From contig JAOTOL010001140.1 in the NCBI GenBank assembly GCA_034440575.1, positions 137,001 through 201,000 of the forward strand: 64,000 nt of DNA. Direction: 5' to 3'. The first letter of the stretch is position 1. Each line of letters starts with the position of its first letter. Both the position numbers and the translations under genes were made by a program. The notes under the pieces were generated by a model, which saw only the letters and a list, made by a program, of their open reading frames with translations, had not been told where the DNA came from and made no database searches. Shown piece by piece: positions 43,801 to 54,458 of this stretch. This DNA is from Imbricaverruca yamaguchii (Eukaryota; Arthropoda; Thecostraca; Neoverrucidae).

Positions 43801-43964
43801 GATCAGTTCCCAAGGGGAACGGGCAGTGGCTCAGTCCTTCAAATGCTACACATTTGAATACCGCTCCCCTCTGCCAACTTCCGCAACTTCGCGCAGAAAT
43901 GAGGTAGTGTATTGCCACGTCCGCCACAGAACATCGCACGCGTACGGTGGGCAAACAAGGCCTG

Positions 43965-45060
43965 CTATGCTATATTTAGGGGAAATTTCATCACCCTGCA
44001 AGCATACCGTAGTCCGAGTTTGTCTCGTCTCAGGGCGAGCGGAGCTTCATCAGCATATGCGAGAAGGCTTGCAGTCGGAGAAGTGCGGAATGCCCCTGTG
44101 GCAATACGCAAGGCGTCATGGTGGACCGTGTCGAGCGTACGCTTGTTGGAATCACTGACACAGCCGTAGATAAAACAGCCATAGTCGAGTTTTGAACGGA
44201 TGAGCGATCGATATAGAAGTAAAAGTGTAGACCTATCTGCTCCGTAGGCAGTTCGGGCAACACATTTCATAATGTTCAGAGACCTCGAACACTTCTGCCG
44301 CAGCGTTTTTAGGTGGTCCTTGTATGTTAGACGACGATAGAATGTGATGCCCAGCAACTTAGCTGCAGGCTGGAAGGGGATCTGCTCTCCATAGAGCTGA
44401 ATGTTCGGGTCCTGGCAGCTACGGCGGCGACAAAAATGCACTGCAACAATCTTGTGGGTAGAAAATCGGAAACTGTTCATGTTACTCCCTCTCTCAATGT
44501 GGGAAGTAGCGAGCTGCAGCTGTCTCTCCATCGAGGATGAACGTGATGCTGAACACCAAATTGCAACGTCATCAATGAAAAGAGACTTCGCGACACCACA
44601 TGGCAAACCATCTTCAATGTCATTAATCATTACGGCAAATAATGCCATACTAAGGACGCTTCCCTGAGGAACACCGTTGACCTGCGTCAACCGATCAGAC
44701 ATTGTGCGGCCTACACGGACACGAAATGTTCGGTCAGTAAGAAAATTCTGCAGGAAATATCTCATAAAACCATGCACACCGCACCTCCAAAGTTTAAAAG
44801 AATACCTTGCTTCCATATCGTATCATACGCACCCTCAATGTAAAACAAACTGCTCCTAGATGTCTCTTTTCTATAAAGCTGGTACAACTTGCGGTGTCCA
44901 ATGTTAATATATTGTCAAGTGTGGATCGGTTCTTCCTGAAACCGGACTGCTCGTGGCTAAAAAAGTTTTGTTGTTCCAGAAACCACGTGAGGCGAACACT
45001 GACCATCTTCTCCATCAATTTGCAGAGGCACGAAGTCAGGACAATCGGTCGGTAATGAAA
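43965..45060 (-). pseudogene. Reverse transcriptase of LINE 2 (frameshifted)
   Basis: 45018-44794 encodes VSVRLTWFLEQQNFFSHEQS and GFRKNRSTLDNILTLDTA. 44816-43965 encodes FLQNFLTDRTFRVRVGRTM, NGVPQGSVLSMALFAVMIND, SLFIDDVAIW (an FIDD version of the catalytic FADD box), LTYKDHLKTLRQKCSRSLNI and RSKLDYGCFIYGC. One frame change is needed near 44810, and another after 43965. Same block order as the LINE at 30244. Confidence 0.85.
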
Positions 45061-45504
45061 AGGGTCGGAATCAGTTTTTCTGGGCTTTAATATGGGGATG
45101 ACGGTCGCATCCCGCCAAGATGGCTAGAATCTGCCGCTCATCCAAAGAGTGTTAAAACATGGCAGAAGTGCTTCGAGTGCATTTCTGTGGAGGTGCTGGA
45201 GTATCTTATTATGGATGTTGTCTGATACGGAGTGCAGTGCAGCGATTTGTGATGTTAATTCGAACATTGCGAGGCGCTCATTATAAACTAGTTTCTCAGC
45301 GGTGGCAAAGTCAACAATCGAAGCTTCGCGTCAAGCCCTATATTCGCGAAAACCCGCATTTCGGTCGCAGCTCAGTCTTCTGTCCGCTAAGGTTCGAGCG
45401 ATAATATTCGTCACGTCTCGAGGTTCTGTTATTATTTCGTCAGCGACGTGCAGGACTGGTAGTGGTGTGGATCGCGAATGTCCGGATATTTGTTGTATTT
45501 GTGA

Positions 45505-46551
45505 CTAAATATGCGTGGTAGGGGTAAATCGGTTCAACTTGTCTGCATACTGTCTCCACGACGTCATTTTGGCTTCTCCGATTGTTCGCCGGTGGGCTGC
45601 CCTGGCCTGCCGGAAGGCGATCAGGTTTCCCAAGGTGCTGCTTTGGTCAAACTTTCGGAAGGCACGGCGACGGGCGCGAATGCCATCCCGGCATAGCTCC
45701 GTCCACCACGGCACACGCACACGTCGAGGTTTGGCAGAGGTACGCGGAATGCAATCTGCAGAACAATCCAAGACTATGGAGGTAAAGTTCTCTATAGATG
45801 TTGCAGCACCGTTCCCGTTTGTATTAAAAATGTCCTCAAGCTTAGTTACAAAGTCCGGCCAGTCAGCCTTTCTAAAGTTCCAGCGTGGTGGCCTTGACCC
45901 CAAGGTGGCTCCGTCAACACGATGAAGCCAGACCGGGAAATGGTCGCTGCCTCTGGGATCAGATTCAACTGACCAATCGAAATATTGCACCAGCTCCGGG
46001 CTGGCCACGCTAATGTCCAGCGCGGAAGTGGTTCCGGATGGGAACGCCATGTAAGTGTGTGCACCCGTATTTAAAATGGAAAGCGATTCTTGCATAAAGA
46101 ACGCATCGAGTTGTCCGCGTAAATTAATATCGGCGCATCCCCAGATTGTGTGGTGAGCATTCAAGTCTCCTAAGAGTAAGACGGGAAGAGGGAGCTCGGC
46201 TAAGTGTCGTCCGAGTTCTACTAATGGTAAAGGTCCGCCAGGTCGGAAGTATATCGAGCATACTGTTGTGTTTCTGTGTCCGATGGACATTTGTGCTGCC
46301 ACCGCCTGCAGGTTGGTACGCAGTATAAGCGGCAAGGCAGGAGCATTATGGTGGATGGCCAACAGGACGCCTCCATGTGCAATGGATTCTGTCTTGTTAT
46401 CATTACGAAAGACCTGGTAGTCTTTTAAATAAAGCGTGGTTCCAGCTAAAAGCTTCGTCTCCTGTAAACCGACAGCTACCGGAGAGTGCTCATTCACCAT
46501 AACTTGAAGATCCTCCAGGTTGATCCTCATCCCCCTGGAGTTCCATTGCAA
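45505..46551 (-). CDS. Endonuclease domain of LINE 2 ORF2
   Basis: 348 residues: MQWNSRGM, LQETKLL, CSIYFRPGGPLP, LLGDLNAHHTIWGC and GSDHFPVWL give the complete set of AP-type endonuclease motifs. PWWTELCRDGIRARRRAFRKF is followed by the linker. The reading frame is intact for its whole length and ends just before the reverse transcriptase fingers. It aligns block by block with 32602-34101. Confidence 0.88.
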   Translation of the reverse strand: MQWNSRGMRINLEDLQVMVNEHSPVAVGLQETKLLAGTTLYLKDYQVFRNDNKTESIAHGGVLLAIHHNAPALPLILRTNLQAVAAQMSIGHRNTTVCSIYFRPGGPLPLVELGRHLAELPLPVLLLGDLNAHHTIWGCADINLRGQLDAFFMQESLSILNTGAHTYMAFPSGTTSALDISVASPELVQYFDWSVESDPRGSDHFPVWLHRVDGATLGSRPPRWNFRKADWPDFVTKLEDIFNTNGNGAATSIENFTSIVLDCSADCIPRTSAKPRRVRVPWWTELCRDGIRARRRAFRKFDQSSTLGNLIAFRQARAAHRRTIGEAKMTSWRQYADKLNRFTPTTHI

Positions 46552-46592
46552 AATTAATGACTAAATAGTTGACTCGGCTTGACTAGATTTGA

Positions 46593-48288
46593 CTAAAAAA
46601 GGTGGACTCGTACCATCACTACTCTAAAGATGTGGAGATGACATGGTGTCGGACGATCTGGGGCGAGATCTATATTGTCCCCCACCGGGTGGTGATGATG
46701 TTCATGGGGTGCTCGCTTGCGTCCAGTGGACGTCGCATGGGGTGGTGTGGGAGGCGGACCCATGGTCCCTTCCGTCTCCGGGGCATCCACAGGACTGACC
46801 ATAGAGACCGGGGACGGTGGGGGAGTTGTCTCGGGACACCGTCGCTCAGCCCGTGAGCTCGGCGACGACTCCCTGGATCCGACACGCGCTGCCCGTCCAG
46901 ACGCGCTCATATCGGGTGCCCCTGGACGGACCTCAGTCGGGGGACGTGGTCTGATCGCCAGGGTCGCAACCACCGGGACCCGTCGTAAGGCTACACCACC
47001 CTCTCCAGAACTGGGTGGAGGGTTTGGCGTAGTCCTGGGTGGAGCCCGGGTGGGCTGGCTTGGGGCGACCACGGCGGAAGTGGAGGGGATGTGGACTGCA
47101 GGCCGTTGGTGTAGGGCTTGGCGAGCCTCTTGGTCGGTTGGACGCACTGCCATTCCTCGTGAGCCTGCTCTGAAGCAGTCGACGTAGAGGCAGGATGAGG
47201 CGAGGTCGTCCGCGACGACGCTGCGTGTTCTGGCGCTTTGGGTGTCTCAGTCACTTGTGTTTGAGCGATTGCTGGGAAGGCGACGGTGTGCCGAAAGAGC
47301 GGAGGAGTGCACACAGGTGTGCAATCAGTTCCTTGGTTTTGTCTGCGTGCACCTGGTGTGCAATTGGTGCAGAGTTTCTGACTTTGGATGTGTATGATAT
47401 TTTGGGGTGGGATTGTTCGTACATTTATCTAACCTCGCAAAAAGTTATCTTGTGGGTGTGCTTTATTGCAATTATTCATTTTTCCTTGACATAGGTCAAA
47501 CATGTTCAGTCAAACTAGGTGTGGGGGGGTCTGTCCGCGACCACAGTTCACACCGTGTAGCGTATAGGATGTGCACTGCTCGGTACTGTGGTCAGAAGAA
47601 GCACACTTCCCACAAGCTGGGCGATTCCTGCAGAAATGGTTGGTATGTCCATACCACTGACACTTGAAGCATCGCATGCGGATAGGCAGAAACACACGAA
47701 CCTTTACACGTACATATCCCACTTGTATCTCCGACGGTAAGTCAATTGTGTTAAAGTCAAAATGACATTGTTTGTTGTAATCGTCTCTGTACCCCTCCTG
47801 ATCTTCATTCTCCGCGCTCCAGTTACTCCGACATTGGATAAACCATCGATAATCTCGTCCTCTGGTACGTCCTTTAGATCGTAGCAGTTGCTTATTCCGC
47901 GCGATGAGTTTTTTGTTTGGTGGGTTTCAACTTTAATTTGGATCACTTCGTCGATCCTCCTATTTACTTCCCGTACACCGTATACAAATTCGGACGCCTC
48001 CAGCGCTTTCTCCGCCTCTGCCGCCCGGGCGAACTCTATCTCTAGAGCACCATCTTTCAGTCTCTCACATCGAGTAATCTTTCCAAATCTGTCGCATCCG
48101 TCTTGACGCTGACATGGAGACAGTGAGCCAAGACATTTCGCCAATCCACGAAACACAAGGTCACGTGTATGGGCTGTTGGTTCTCTGCCGCTCTTCGGGT
48201 TGATGCCATCCACACCAGCGATTGCTGGGAAGTTAGTCTGGTCCCTACGAGAGGGACCAGGAGTGCTTTTTAGTGTAGTGGATGCCAT
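46593..48288 (-). pseudogene. ORF1 of LINE 2 (frameshifted)
   Basis: 48288-47704 encodes the N-terminal part (LVFRGLAKCLGSLSPCQR, DGALEIEFARAAEAEKAL, NCYDLKDVPEDEIIDGLSNV). 47722-47510, in another frame, has the knuckles CFKCQWYGHTNHFC and CGKCASSDHSTEQC and a damaged third (VNCGRGQTPPHL). 47314-46593 encodes the Pro/Thr/Ser-rich tail in two frames. At least three frame changes are needed. Confidence 0.82.
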
Positions 48289-48289
48289 G

Positions 48290-49210
48290 CAAGTGCTCTA
48301 GTTTCGGCTCCTCGAGAGCCGCAACCCATAGGGGCCCAACAGGGGGGACGTCCCGCGGACGTGAGGTCGCCAGGCGCCCGAGAAGCTATACGAAGCAGGC
48401 AGCGCCTTCGTACGGCCGGGAGAGAGAGACTCACCACCCCGACCGGAATCCAGCGCCGCCCACCCCTTGACCCCGGCCAGCCGGGCCGGCGGGCACTGGG
48501 AAGATTCCCAGGCTCTCGGCCCGAGGCGACCAGCCACATGGCCCGCGCGAGGCCCAGCGGGCCAGCCCGCCCCTCCGGGATATCACGACCAAAGAGGTGT
48601 GTTGGTCCCCGTCACAACTAGCACCGTGCGACGGGGGACCTCAACCTCCAAGACTCCGTCAACCCCGAGGGACGGGCCGAGGGGGCGCGGCTACCCCGAT
48701 AAAACTGAGCTAGTGGGCAGTACCGGGGAAGTTTCCCTGCCTGCTCATAGTTGGGATAGTTGGTGTTGCAGGGCCAGGTGAAGGACATGAATGTCGGGAT
48801 GAGGTGGGCATTGGAATGGGAGCGTTTGGATGGAAGGACGAGTGAGGCACTCTTAGTCTGACCTCTCCCCGGCTGCCTGGTGGTCTGGCCGCAGGATCCT
48901 TGAGGCACGCAATCCCTACCACCACGTAAAGGTGATGCCTCGTCGGGGGATTCGCCAAGTGACTACAGCACGTTAGGGCTGCAAACAGACGGCAGCAAGG
49001 GTTGGCCTGTTTGCTAGAGAGCGTGTGGTTCTCAGTGGTGAATTACGGCTCCCGATCGAGAAGAGTGTGCAGTAATACATTAGACAGTCAAGTAATTGCA
49101 TGAGGCGGCAATGTGCGGTGCAATTGGCATTGTGTGAGAGGCGGCGGTGAACGCGCGGTCTGGGCGCGTCAGTCTTTCATCGGAGTGTGATAACGTATGG
49201 CTCTGCCGCT
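48290..49210 (-). mobile_element. 5' region of LINE 2
   Basis: GC-rich and aligned with 36074-36577 as far as about 48785, then continuing about 420 bases with no counterpart in the window. It includes CACTTGGCGAATCCCCCGAC (complement, near 48945-48965). It probably contains the internal promoter of this family. The exact 5' end is uncertain. Confidence 0.65.
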
Positions 49211-49845
49211 AGTGTTTTATTCTGATACCTAACTGAGAAAACAGAAGTCGATTAACAATGGAATGTACGGCCCATTCACCCATGCTCGTACAAAAATTAC
49301 TCAGTGAAAACGGTCACAGGTGATGTCATTGATGACGTCGTAACTCCGTGACCCAACGTGACACGGGCCAGATTTTTTCTTCAAAAGGTCTGCAATGACC
49401 CACCCGTCAGCTTTTCCAAGTTTCGGCGCTCTACGCGCGTCGTTTTTCTGTGGTCCCGGAAAACCTCCAGGGGGTGGGGGGAGGGAGGTGTGGCAGTCCC
49501 CCCTCGTCCGACGAGTGTTAAGTTTGCGTCCCACCTGAGCGCGTGTTCGAAGATTAGGATTAACCCCACCCCCGTGAAAAAATTCCTGGATCCGCGCCTG
49601 GGTGCTCCGAGCCGCTCCAGTGTTCGGCGCAGAGCTCCACCGCGACATGATATCCCATTTCCAGGTATATTTTTTAGGTGTTTGCAGTTAAAAATAGTAA
49701 TTTATCGCTTTTGTATCATTTCGCAGACCCGTTTTGTAGCGGAAATTTGGCGAGAAATTGGCGTTTTTCCTCCAAAATTGTCGATGGTTGGCGAAAAACA
49801 CCGCGCGAATTGGCAAATCTTAGAAATTTTCGTCTGGCAACCCTG

Positions 49846-50341
49846 AGCACATCCATTTGTGGAGTGGGGCGACTTACGGCGCCGGCCCAGCCGTACCCTA
49901 AGTGATGTACCGGATGTACCTAAGGTTTGCGTGAAATCGAGTTCCAAAAAATTTCGGCGTGCCCAAGGCACTCATATTTCTTATGAGTGACCCGTTTTCG
50001 ACCACTATTTTTTCCAAAAGGGCGTGCTAAAAAATATTCACAACATAATTGTGCAGTGACCTCAACTTACCACCATCGCTTGAGTCACTGCATTTCAACG
50101 CCATATCCCAGTTTGAATATTTTTTTATGTTATCTCGTGATAAGTTAAGTTGCGCTGCTAAAGTTTTGCCTAAAAATGTAATATTTTCCAATTTCACGCA
50201 TTTCCTTCAATAACGCCATGTCAGCACGTCAACGCCCGCGCGCCCGACAATCGACTTTTACACTCGTCGCCTTCACTGTACTTCTCTAGTTTTTTTTTGC
50301 GGTTTCTTTAGTACCTTTATGTTTGGATATTTTCAGTGATG
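49846..50341. other. Non-coding between two hAT-type elements
   Basis: The right target duplication occupies 49846-49853. The rest is AT-rich and unrecognised. The octamer before the next element is CAGTGATG (50334-50341). Confidence 0.45.
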
Positions 50342-51112
50342 CAGGGTGTCGATTTGTATTGAGGGGGCCATGGCCCGGTCAATGTTGATTTGGGCCCCTA
50401 ATAACTGCTGCTGTTTTTATGCTGATAAAAATGCTAATGGAAGAAAGAAGAAAAGCACCATGCTGCATAGAAAACTTAGTTGATGTTAACCAGCATATTT
50501 TGTACGGTAAAGAAACCGATTAGGCTTAGATAGTGAACTGCCCAACCCTAAGCTCACCCCACCAAAACGTTGGCTTCGTCCCTCCCTAATGTTAGGCACA
50601 TGGAAATACCTTCACCCATCTTCATCACAGCACAAGCCGCCTGTGCTCCGATGATCCATCAAGGCCGGTGTGTTTTAGCCTGCATATGGGCGCGGAAATA
50701 TTTTATTTGAGCAGTAGTGTGTTTGTAGTGAGGGGAGGGTGACGTTGAAGATGACGATGATGATGACGATGACGATGATGATGACGATGGCGATGACGAT
50801 GGCGTTGACGATGACGTCGACGTTGACGATGGACCCGAATACACTATATGATACCAGTCGCATGCTACGACTCATAGTTTTTATGTTGACTGTACGGTGC
50901 ACTGCTCTTTTGCTTATGTGACTTCACCTGTCACTGTACGATTTTTCCCGTTGGCGAGTATGTTGGATAAACATAAACATGCACATCGCCAAGTAAAAAT
51001 CAGTTATTGAGGTCGGAAAATATAGTGGGCGATATCCGACGTTATTCGTTGGGGGGAAGGGGGTCCAGTACGCTTCGGCCCCCAATGTTTTTTTTTTTAA
51101 TCGACACCCCTG
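50342..51112. mobile_element. Non-autonomous hAT-type element
   Basis: 771 bp between CAGGGTGTCGATT (50342-50354) and the complement of CAGGGGTGTCGATT (51099-51112). Next inside, both ends show a TTGxGGGGGCC block. Flanking octamers CAGTGATG and CCGTGAAG agree at 6 of 8 positions, as expected for an aged 8-bp duplication. There is no transposase. A GAT/GAC microsatellite lies inside. Confidence 0.72.
50744..50832. repeat. GATGAC trinucleotide microsatellite
   Basis: Alternating GAT and GAC triplets with few GGC and GTT/GTC interruptions. Its reading as protein in any frame is therefore an artefact. Confidence 0.95.
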
Positions 51113-51283
51113 CCGTGAAGTGACGGCCTCACTCGAACTGGGGGTATGTTTTGTCTCTGGATTCGGTCGCAAAATTCTTGCAAGTAAGTCGAGATTATTT
51201 CCCTTCCACAATTTCTGGTGGAAACGAAATCCGGGTGTCTCTGAACTTCATATAGGTATCTGATCTATTTGTTGAAATATTTC

Positions 51284-51450
51284 CTGGGGTTCGAGTAGCC
51301 TAGGGGTAAGTTGCCCGTCTTACAGTCGAAAGGTTGTGGGTTCGAATCTCCCCTGTCGCTACTCTTCTCCCGCGGTCAATCGGCGTGAGAGGGTGGCGAT
51401 GCTACATGGCTCAACGGTCGATGTGTCGTAAAACCAATAACTAAATAACT
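51284..51450 (+). mobile_element. tRNA-derived SINE, copy 2
   Basis: GAGTAGCCTAGGGGTAAG (A box) and GTGGGTTCGAATCTC (B box) are followed by the TCAATCGGCGTGAGAG body shared with 22560-22730. The tail is GTCGTAAAACCAATAACTAAATAACTAG. The anticodon-like loop CTTACAG again points to a Val-type tRNA ancestor. Very similar to copy 1, with an intact pol III B box. Confidence 0.87.
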
Positions 51451-51489
51451 AGATGAAATGTTTCCCCGCAGATTGCAGACGAGCCGAGC

Positions 51490-52220
51490 CGCGGGCTCCT
51501 TTGGCGTTCTCTTTAGGGTCCGTTGCGTTTTTCTTCGCTTAATGCCGTGTTTTTGAGCTGCGCAGCGCAACTTTTTCCCCCTACGACGCATTTTTCAGCT
51601 CCGGTGTCTTCATTTACTGAATTTTTTCGTGTACTCACTGGTCCTTTTGAGGAACCCCGGGTTTTCCGGGTCCCATATGTTTATTTGATGCCCCGAGGCG
51701 TTTTGTGTGACCATGTGACTTCCTGCGGCCCTGACCCTGTTTTTGAGCCCATCATGCCGTCTCCGCGGCCATGATGTCTTCAAGGTTCCAGCGCTTCATC
51801 AGGGTCTCTGGTGCTTTTTTCATGGTTCCCAGGGTTCTTATTTATGACCCCGATGCATATGATAAAGCCTGGCGCTTCCTTCCTGGATCCGATACATTTT
51901 GCAGGATTCCGGTACATTTTCGTGCTCCTGGTGGCTTTGAGGGCATTGCAGTATTTATTGAAAACCTGACAACTCTCGACAGCGCCCCCCCCGGCTGTCA
52001 TTTTGGGGTCTTAGTCTGTTTTAGGGTCCGGTGAGATCTATCGGAGCCTAGATGATATTTGTCAGGCCTATGTGCGAGTTTCGGGGATCCGACGCGAGCC
52101 ATCGAAGTTCCATTGCGAGTTTACGGACCTCGACGCAATTTTTTCGAACATCTTCCGAATTTTTTGACGAGCTTGGGTCGCTTTTCTTAGTCCCGACACG
52201 ATTTTGGAGCCCCCACAGGG
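51490..52220. repeat. Degenerate 20-bp repeat array
   Basis: Divides into units of about 20-21 bases with the theme TTTTYxNGGxYCCGxTGCxT. Good neighbours are CCTTCCTGGATCCGATACAT, TTTGCAGGATTCCGGTACAT and TTTCGTGCTCCTGGTGGCTT (consecutive, about 51880-51939). The same theme continues to about 52210 as GTTTACGGACCTCGACGCAA-like units. Open frames here are artefacts of the period. Confidence 0.75.
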
Positions 52221-53935
52221 CACTTACGGTCAAAGAAAAGATCACTGAAAGCTTACAGGTCGAACAAATAGGAATCACAACACTCCGGCCCAATCACAGC
52301 ACTCCGAGAAGGCAACACGAACAATTCACGGCATGCCTTCTGGCTAGTTCTTTGGGGCCTAGCGCGCTTTAATTCAAATGGCTATACAGTACGGGAGAAA
52401 CACTAAAAAGGGTGTAGTCAGAACATCTTGCTGACAATTTGGATCCGCTCGTGCTTGCTCTACAAGAAATGCCTGTTGCGGAACTCATTTGTTGAGGGGA
52501 AGAACCAGCCCATCGAGAGGACTAGAACGATTCACTTACACTATAGTCGACGAGATGCTGTACGCAAAATGTATACGTTTGGGGAAAGGGTGTATGAAGT
52601 CAAACCGAGACTCGCGGCTACAAGTTCCGCATAATCGCAACCGAATACCAAATGTCGACCTGAAGAGCAGGAAGGTGTTGCAACACGATCATTTGGCGTG
52701 TATTGACTGGCTGTTCCGGCTGGCGTCGGTTAGTTGCGCATAATCACAGCAGCCGTAATGTCGGTCACAGGAACGTGCCAATCCAAGCCGGCCTACTCAA
52801 TCACCCCGATACAAACACCGATCACACGGCACTAGGTCTCACAGTCAACATGACCGACCTGGCTGAGACGCCTGACCACAAGGAAACCATAGTGGGCCCA
52901 GGTAGCAGACAAAACTAACAACGTTAACTGAGAACACAAATCGCAGGGTGACTTCATCACTTCATGGACAACAATGTCCGTCTAGCTTCAGGCCAATTCC
53001 AGCCCAAAACATGTGTGGTGTGGTTATATTCACTCGCTGGCCAGCCCATATTTTCCGAGCCCAGACTTCGCATTTAATTACATGACACTACTATCATGGG
53101 TAGTAGGACGTGGCGGGCGCGGGTAAGTAATGCACTCGACTCCACATCCCGCTCAATTGATTTAACAAAATCTTACACGTACCTAGGAGCTCGCAATGTT
53201 GAATATCCTCATCAGCAGAATTCAGGTATTCTTGCACGCAAGGGATTAACCAAAAAACGAGATAATCGTATATACTTCCCCTATTTTGGAGCGGGCGGAC
53301 GAGACTCAATAAATATGCGTATTAATATGGCCAACACCGCACGTCACGCGAAAGGCAAATGTGACACGAACAAGCAAAACACTGAAAACCGTGGCCACTA
53401 CACTGCCGGGGACACCCCCACCCCACACGCGCACAGACACTTTCGTCCCGGTAAACGGCGCCGCCCGCGGTGTCCGTACAGTGTTGCCTGTAGATCGGCC
53501 ATTTTATCGGCTGAGCCCGCACCGGGCGGCGCACGATGTGGTAGCCTACTGCATCGCACTCCTCCCAGCACCTGCGTCGACACCTGTCGCCGCGCAGACC
53601 GACAGAATAGCAATTAACAACCAACTGAGGAAACGGACCGGGGGTTAACTGATAAAAAAGACCACGGGTTAGGCCGCTCAATGGACGGTGACGGGCCGTG
53701 AGCTACAGCAGCTGCGACTACCGAGTGACCCGAGGGGTAAGGGAAGTTCGCTGGTGGGCCATCGGGTCGTCACCAACGTGGTCGGGAGGTCTGGGGCGGC
53801 GAGCTGGCCTCGGTGGCGCCAGGTCCCCAGTGTGGTCGAGAGGTCTGGGGCGACGAGCGGGCCTCGGTAGCGCCACATCGCCGCCAATCCACGACTCAGG
53901 ACAGCACCGGCACTTCCAGCCGCTGCTCTGACCAC
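52221..53935. other. Non-coding downstream of the synaptophysin-like gene
   Basis: No gene recognised. 53690-53880 has an internal duplication: GGTCGGGAGGTCTGGGGCGGCGAGC-like and GGTCGAGAGGTCTGGGGCGACGAGC-like blocks about 60 bases apart (near 53779 and 53833). The 3' untranslated region must lie at its right end. Confidence 0.45.
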
Positions 53936-54058
53936 CTATATGTTGCCGATGTTGCCGACATCTGTCGGCGGCGGCTGGTCACCCTTGAAGTACGGCGTTT
54001 CCTTGTAGATAAACCACATGTTGGAGGCCCACAGGAACACGTTCAGGAAGCCCAAGAG
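53936..54058 (-). CDS. Syp: Synaptophysin-like, terminal exon
   Basis: 40 residues plus a TAG stop at 53936-53938. LLGFLNVFLWASNMWFIYKE is the fourth membrane helix, ending in the WFIYKETP motif that is diagnostic for synaptophysins. A short tail (YFKGDQPPPTDVGNIGNI) follows, lacking the long Tyr-rich repeat tail of vertebrate synaptophysin. The acceptor is TTTTCAG at 54059-54061 and the phase is 0. Confidence 0.88.
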   Translation of the reverse strand, partial: LLGFLNVFLWASNMWFIYKETPYFKGDQPPPTDVGNIGNI

Positions 54059-54257
54059 CTGAAAATAGAATGGGGTCAAGTAGTTCCTATCCGTGGCAGA
54101 CACACTTCACATGACACATAAAATGGTCTTCTACCTTGCAGCATAACCATCCATATTATGCCTGTCATGATATTTGAGAACCGTTTGTTAACAGTCACCA
54201 TACAACCCAAAAATAAGCGCATTGGGGTGACCGGGCCGCGCATGGTCCCGTACCCAC

Positions 54258-54452
54258 CAGTGAGATGTGCAGCTTGGCGAACGAGCCACTGGAGTCGGAC
54301 GCCTTGAACTCGCACTCGATGTCCTGTTTGCCGCAAACCTGGTCCAGCCACACTTTGGGGTTGCAGCCGTCCTTGAGGGTGCCGACGCCATCAGCCCAGG
54401 CGGATGAGGCCGCCAGCCACATCACTGATATAATCCCGTGAAGTATCAGGTC
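54258..54452 (-). CDS. Syp: Synaptophysin-like exon: third membrane helix and second lumenal loop
   Basis: 65 codons in phase 0 on both sides, with acceptor GCCACAG|GAC at 54453 and donor CTG|GTGGGT at 54257. The exon encodes DLILHGIISVMWLAASSAWA (third membrane helix with the family's SSAWA signature). A lumenal loop follows with two Cys (QVCGKQDIEC), probably disulfide-linked. The end KLHISL leads directly into LLGFLN of the next exon, giving the family length with no gap. The open frame continues beyond the donor into intron, so the donor defines the end. Confidence 0.88.
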
Positions 54453-54458
54453 CTGTGG

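Larger units (their letters stand above)
43585..49210 (-). mobile_element. I-like LINE 2, 3' truncated, frameshifted
   Basis: About 5.6 kb on the minus strand with the same order as the copy at 30244-36577: 5' region (49210-48290), ORF1 (48288-about 46600), endonuclease (46551-45505), reverse transcriptase (about 45060-43965) and the start of RNase H (43791-43585). It stops inside RNase H, just after FTLPPQ, next to the inner hAT end. Loss of the 3' end is unusual for a LINE, which normally loses its 5' end, so a later deletion is likely. Confidence 0.87.
43532..49600. repeat. Inner inverted ends CAGGCGCGGATCCAG within the large hAT-type element
   Basis: CAGGCGCGGATCCAG(A/G)AATT occurs in opposite orientation at 43532 and 49600, followed inward by a G-rich run (GGGGGGGGGGGG near 43556 and ACGGGGGTGGGG on the complement near 49575). 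This resembles ends of another hAT group. Flanking octamers differ (ATCCCCTC versus GGTGCTCC), so it is either a decayed nested insertion or part of the same element's ends. Confidence 0.6.
43298..49845. mobile_element. Large hAT-type element with perfect 8-bp target duplication, carrying a LINE
   Basis: Ends are CAGGGTTGCCAGAC at 43298-43311 and its reverse complement at 49832-49845. Both are flanked by the identical octamer AGCACATC (43290-43297 and 49846-49853). The subterminal 230 bases on each side carry repeated TTGGCGAA-like motifs (43330-43415 on the left, 49748-49822 on the right), as is usual for transposase-binding sites. Inside lies a second inverted pair, CAGGCGCGGATCCAG at 43532-43546 and its complement at 49586-49600, with no matching octamers beside it. 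No transposase is visible: the interior is largely an I-like LINE. It is therefore a non-autonomous carrier. Confidence 0.85.

Noticed and set aside
43532..49600. A separate nested hAT element with its own target duplication
   Set aside because: The adjacent octamers ATCCCCTC and GGTGCTCC do not match, so only inverted ends are reported.
50675..50902. Ser-, Ile- or Met-rich frames
   Set aside because: Translation of the GAT/GAC microsatellite in different frames.
51523..52034. Two consecutive open frames in the 20-bp array
   Set aside because: No motif; they follow from the repeat period.
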